DNA of 64,000 nucleotides, from contig NZ_BBJO01000006.1 in assembly GCF_000739575.1 (NCBI RefSeq), forward strand, positions 1-64,000. The letters run 5' to 3'. This stretch comes from Halobellus rufus. Its GTDB lineage: Archaea > Halobacteriota > Halobacteria > Halobacteriales > Haloferacaceae. Every line of letters begins with the position of its first letter. Position 1 is the stretch's first letter. The notes under the pieces were generated by a model. It was given only the letters and a program-made list of their open reading frames with translations, was not told where the DNA came from and ran no database searches. Positions 61,366-64,000 of the stretch are shown here, piece after piece. The position numbers and the translations under genes were made by a program.

Positions 61366-63746
61366 TGGCGGCGCTCCCGAACTTCCTCCAAGTTTCGGTC
61401 GAACTGACCGAGGGGCTCTCCGTCGGTCTCCAGCGCCCGCTCTTCCTCCTCGCCCTTCCGATCGCGCTCTTCGCGCTCTGGGCGCTCGTCTTCCGCGACG
61501 CCTCGGGGCTCGCCTCAGGGCGCTCGCGGCGCTGGTTCTTCGCCGCGCGGGTCGTCGTCGTCGCCCTCGTCGTGCTCTCGGCCGCGGGGCCCTACACGGT
61601 CCAGTCGAAAGTGACCGCGGGCGACCCGAGTGTGACGCTGCTCGTCGACGAGTCAGACAGTATGGCCGTCTCACCCGACGTCGAGGGACGGATCGTCGAC
61701 GAGATCGAGGACGAGGGCGTCGCCGTCCGCCGCGTCCCCGTGGGGTTCGACGACGCCTCGCCGATCGGTGACGCGCTCGCGGCGAACGTGCGGGAAGGCG
61801 GGAACCTCGTGCTTCTCAGCGACGGTCGGGTGACTGGCGGGCAGTCGCTCTCGGCGGCGACCGAACTCGCCCGCGCGTCGAACGCCACCGTCTCGACTGT
61901 CTCGCCCGAGCCGCGGACCGCGGAGAGATACGTCGAGGTCGGCGGGCCGGAGAAGGTGAGCCTCGGCGTCGAGAACCGCTTCGCCGCTCGCGTCGACGGC
62001 GTTGGACCGAACGTGTCGACGACGCTCACCGTCGAAGTCGACGGCGAGCAGGTGCTCGAACGCTCGATGGAGGACGCACCGCGGACCGTCGAGTTCAACC
62101 ACACCTTCGAGTCGACCGGCAGTCACACGATCACCGCCGAGATCGACGCGACGGACCGGTTCTCCGAGAACGACGTCTTCCGGAAGACCGTCCGCGTGGT
62201 CGAACAGCCGGAGATTCTGTACGTCTCGCCCGGCGAGTACCCCTTCCGCGACTACCTCGACCGCTTGTACGACGTGGAGACGGCGGAAGACGTGCCGGAG
62301 GACCTCTCGCCGTACTACGCGGTCGTCGTACAGGACGCCCCCGCCGACTCGCTCGGGAACGTCGACCGGCTGCAGGAGTTCGTCATCGACGGCGGCGGCC
62401 TGTTCGTCGTCGGCGGGCCCAACGCCTACGAGGGCGGCGGCTACGAGGGGTCGAACCTCGCGTCGATGCTGCCCGTCACGACCGGCGAGGGGCAACCGCG
62501 CGCGACGAACATCGTCCTCGCGATCGACGTCTCCGGGAGCGCCGAGGAGGGGATGTCGGTCCAGAAGTCGGCGTCGCTCTCGGTGCTCGAAAACCTCGGC
62601 GACGAGAACGAGGTCGGCATCGTCGGGTTCAATTACCAGGCCTACCGCGTCGCCGACGTCGAGCCGCTCTCGGCGAACCGCCAGCAGTTGGCGGACAAGA
62701 TCCGCCGACTTCGCGCGGGCGGCGCGACCGACATCGCGACCGGCGTCCGCGGCGGCGGCGAACTCCTCGGGGACCGGTCGGGGACGATCATCCTGATCAG
62801 CGACGGGCACGATAACCCCGACGAGGCCGCATCGGCCGCGGCTCGGTTATCGGAGCGAGGCGTTCGGGTGGTCACCGTCGGAGCGGGCGAGAGCGTCAAC
62901 GAGCGAACCCTCCAGACTGTCGCCGGCGCGGGCGGCGGCAGTTACTTCCGCGCGTCAGAGGCGACCCGGTTGGGCATCCTCTTCGGCGGGTCGGGCGCGC
63001 CGGGGGCATCGGAACTCGTCGTGCTCGACCGTCGGGCGTTCATCACTTCGGGCGTCACGCTGACGTCGTCGCCGGCGTCGTTCAACGACGTCTCCGTCCG
63101 CCCCGGCGCGGACTACCTCGTCGCCGGGAGCAACGGCCAGCCGGCGCTCGCGACGTGGCGCTACGGGCTCGGCCGCGTGGCGACGCTCACCGCCCACGGC
63201 GAGGACGGGACCCTCGACGGCCTGCTCCGCGAGCCCGACTCGCTGCTCCTGACGCGGACGACGAACTACGCCGTGGGCGACCCGGAGCGGAAAGCGACAG
63301 GGATCACCGGAATCCCCGACACGCGCGTCGGCGAGGCGTCGACGGTGACGTATCGCGGCCCCGACCGACCCGAGTCCGCGAACGTCACGTTCCGGCGCGT
63401 CGACGAGGAACTATTCGAGGCGACGGTGACGCCCGATTCGCCCGGCTACCACGAGGTGTCAGGGGCGACCTACGCCGCGAATTACCCGAGAGAGTACGCC
63501 GCGTTCGGCCCCGCCCCAGCGCTCGACGCGCTCGTCGACGACACCGGCGGTCGGGAGTTCACCGCCGGACAGGGCGAGGCGATCGCGCGGTTCGCGACCG
63601 ACAGGGCGCGGGGGGTCCGCCCCGTCAGAACCGACTGGACGTGGCTCGCGCTCCTCGTCGGACTGCTCGTGTTCACCGCCGAGGTGAGCTACCGGCGGCT
63701 TCAAGTTCGTCGCCGAAATACCACGTCGGAGGGAGGTCTCCCGTGA
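61365..63746 (+). CDS. large VWA/GATase-like membrane protein
   Basis: A 793-residue protein. Two N-terminal spans (LFLLALPIALFALWALVF; FFAARVVVVALVVLSAAGPY) precede a first VWA-like fold with D-E-S-D-S (LLVDESDSMAV). A Cys-free GATase1-like segment (DGGGLFVVGGPNAYEGGGYE) and a second VWA with MIDAS D-V-S-G-S (AIDVSGSAEEG, TDIATGVRGG) follow. The C-terminus is a single span (TWLALLVGLLVFTAEVSYRR). It is the second gene of an overlapping set; its stop overlaps the third start (GTGA). Role probably in assembling or remodelling a membrane-associated complex; not established. Confidence 0.87.
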   Translation: MAALPNFLQVSVELTEGLSVGLQRPLFLLALPIALFALWALVFRDASGLASGRSRRWFFAARVVVVALVVLSAAGPYTVQSKVTAGDPSVTLLVDESDSMAVSPDVEGRIVDEIEDEGVAVRRVPVGFDDASPIGDALAANVREGGNLVLLSDGRVTGGQSLSAATELARASNATVSTVSPEPRTAERYVEVGGPEKVSLGVENRFAARVDGVGPNVSTTLTVEVDGEQVLERSMEDAPRTVEFNHTFESTGSHTITAEIDATDRFSENDVFRKTVRVVEQPEILYVSPGEYPFRDYLDRLYDVETAEDVPEDLSPYYAVVVQDAPADSLGNVDRLQEFVIDGGGLFVVGGPNAYEGGGYEGSNLASMLPVTTGEGQPRATNIVLAIDVSGSAEEGMSVQKSASLSVLENLGDENEVGIVGFNYQAYRVADVEPLSANRQQLADKIRRLRAGGATDIATGVRGGGELLGDRSGTIILISDGHDNPDEAASAAARLSERGVRVVTVGAGESVNERTLQTVAGAGGGSYFRASEATRLGILFGGSGAPGASELVVLDRRAFITSGVTLTSSPASFNDVSVRPGADYLVAGSNGQPALATWRYGLGRVATLTAHGEDGTLDGLLREPDSLLLTRTTNYAVGDPERKATGITGIPDTRVGEASTVTYRGPDRPESANVTFRRVDEELFEATVTPDSPGYHEVSGATYAANYPREYAAFGPAPALDALVDDTGGREFTAGQGEAIARFATDRARGVRPVRTDWTWLALLVGLLVFTAEVSYRRLQVRRRNTTSEGGLP

Positions 63747-64000
63747 CGTTCGTCGGTCGCCCGCTGAACCGCGCGCTCCTCGTCGCCCTCGTCGTCCTCG
63801 CCGTGGGGACCGTCGGAGCCACGCTGCTCGCGCAGTCGGCAGTCTCCGAGGTCGACGCGCAGAACGAGCAGTTGCGCGCACAGAACGAACAGCTCCGCGA
63901 GGATGTCCAGTCCGCACGCGACCGTATCGAGTCGCTGGAAGCGGAGGTGAGTCGTCTGAAGAGCGAGCTTTCGGACACCGAGGACACCCTCGAAGCGGTC
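63743..64000 (+). CDS. coiled-coil membrane protein, 5' part
   Basis: Cut by the window end after 86 codons. GTG 63743 overlaps the upstream stop. One span (ALLVALVVLAVGTVGATLLA) is followed by a heptad coiled coil (AQNEQLRAQNEQLREDVQSA). It belongs to the VWA operon. It resembles the secreted/anchored coiled-coil partner found in other haloarchaeal VWA loci. The rest cannot be judged. Confidence 0.75.
   Translation, partial: MTFVGRPLNRALLVALVVLAVGTVGATLLAQSAVSEVDAQNEQLRAQNEQLREDVQSARDRIESLEAEVSRLKSELSDTEDTLEAV

Overview
The window is a GC-rich (about two-thirds G+C) piece of a haloarchaeal (class Halobacteria) chromosome. Evidence: very acidic proteins, archaeal information genes (CDC48-type AAA ATPase, TFS, alpha-NAC, proteasome alpha subunit, Lhr helicase, a tRNA-Trp with a guide-RNA intron), leaderless genes with TATA elements about 25-35 bp before the start codon, and many families known only from Halobacteria. 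I could not assign a genus. No insertion sequence, CRISPR array or replication origin was seen.

Layout. 1-7652: tail of an RPA-associated protein gene, its phosphoesterase partner, an Lhr-family helicase, CDC48, and several small or unnamed genes. 7734-15783: purA, a small winged-helix protein, a long coiled-coil protein, an M20 amidohydrolase divergent from an NhaC-type antiporter with a coupled OB-fold-like gene, and a stand-alone S10-like protein. 15941-22253: a Nudix hydrolase, a putative nuclease, TFS, a prenyltransferase fused to a lycopene-cyclase domain, alpha-NAC with a tRNA methyltransferase, and an FMN-barrel protein. 22383-27543: methylmalonyl-CoA mutase, its epimerase, an AMP-forming CoA ligase and an acyl-CoA dehydrogenase, a propionate / acyl-CoA neighbourhood. 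27614-31967: a HalX response regulator between two copies of the same inverted repeat, two zinc microproteins and a MutS-family ATPase.

32116-35292 is one of the two most interesting regions. Five genes (two DUF2249 proteins, a His-rich membrane protein, an unnamed protein and a CGCGG-type candidate RiPP precursor) each carry a CGAA-N4-TTCG-like palindrome ending 37-41 bp before the start codon. This looks like a local regulon under a NarO-type anaerobic activator. 35310-41358: chemotaxis genes cheB-cheA-cheR-cheF on the minus strand with cheW divergent. 41368-46306: an MFS transporter, a zinc-ribbon protein, a nuclease-like protein and the thyA-DHFR pair. 46426-50330: a DUF1508 protein, a second-type proteasome alpha subunit, tRNA-Glu, small membrane proteins, an MscS channel, an AT-richer orphan and intron-containing tRNA-Trp. 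50393-54184: a DUF5794 membrane protein, a gene-free stretch, guaB and a HalX regulator.

54373-57645 is the second notable region: a 47-residue membrane peptide gene directly abuts a convergent gene for a large CHAT (caspase-like) protein, followed upstream by a DUF7504-like protein. The window ends with an aminotransferase plus Lrp regulator and a tightly overlapping operon of two von Willebrand A membrane proteins and a truncated coiled-coil membrane protein.
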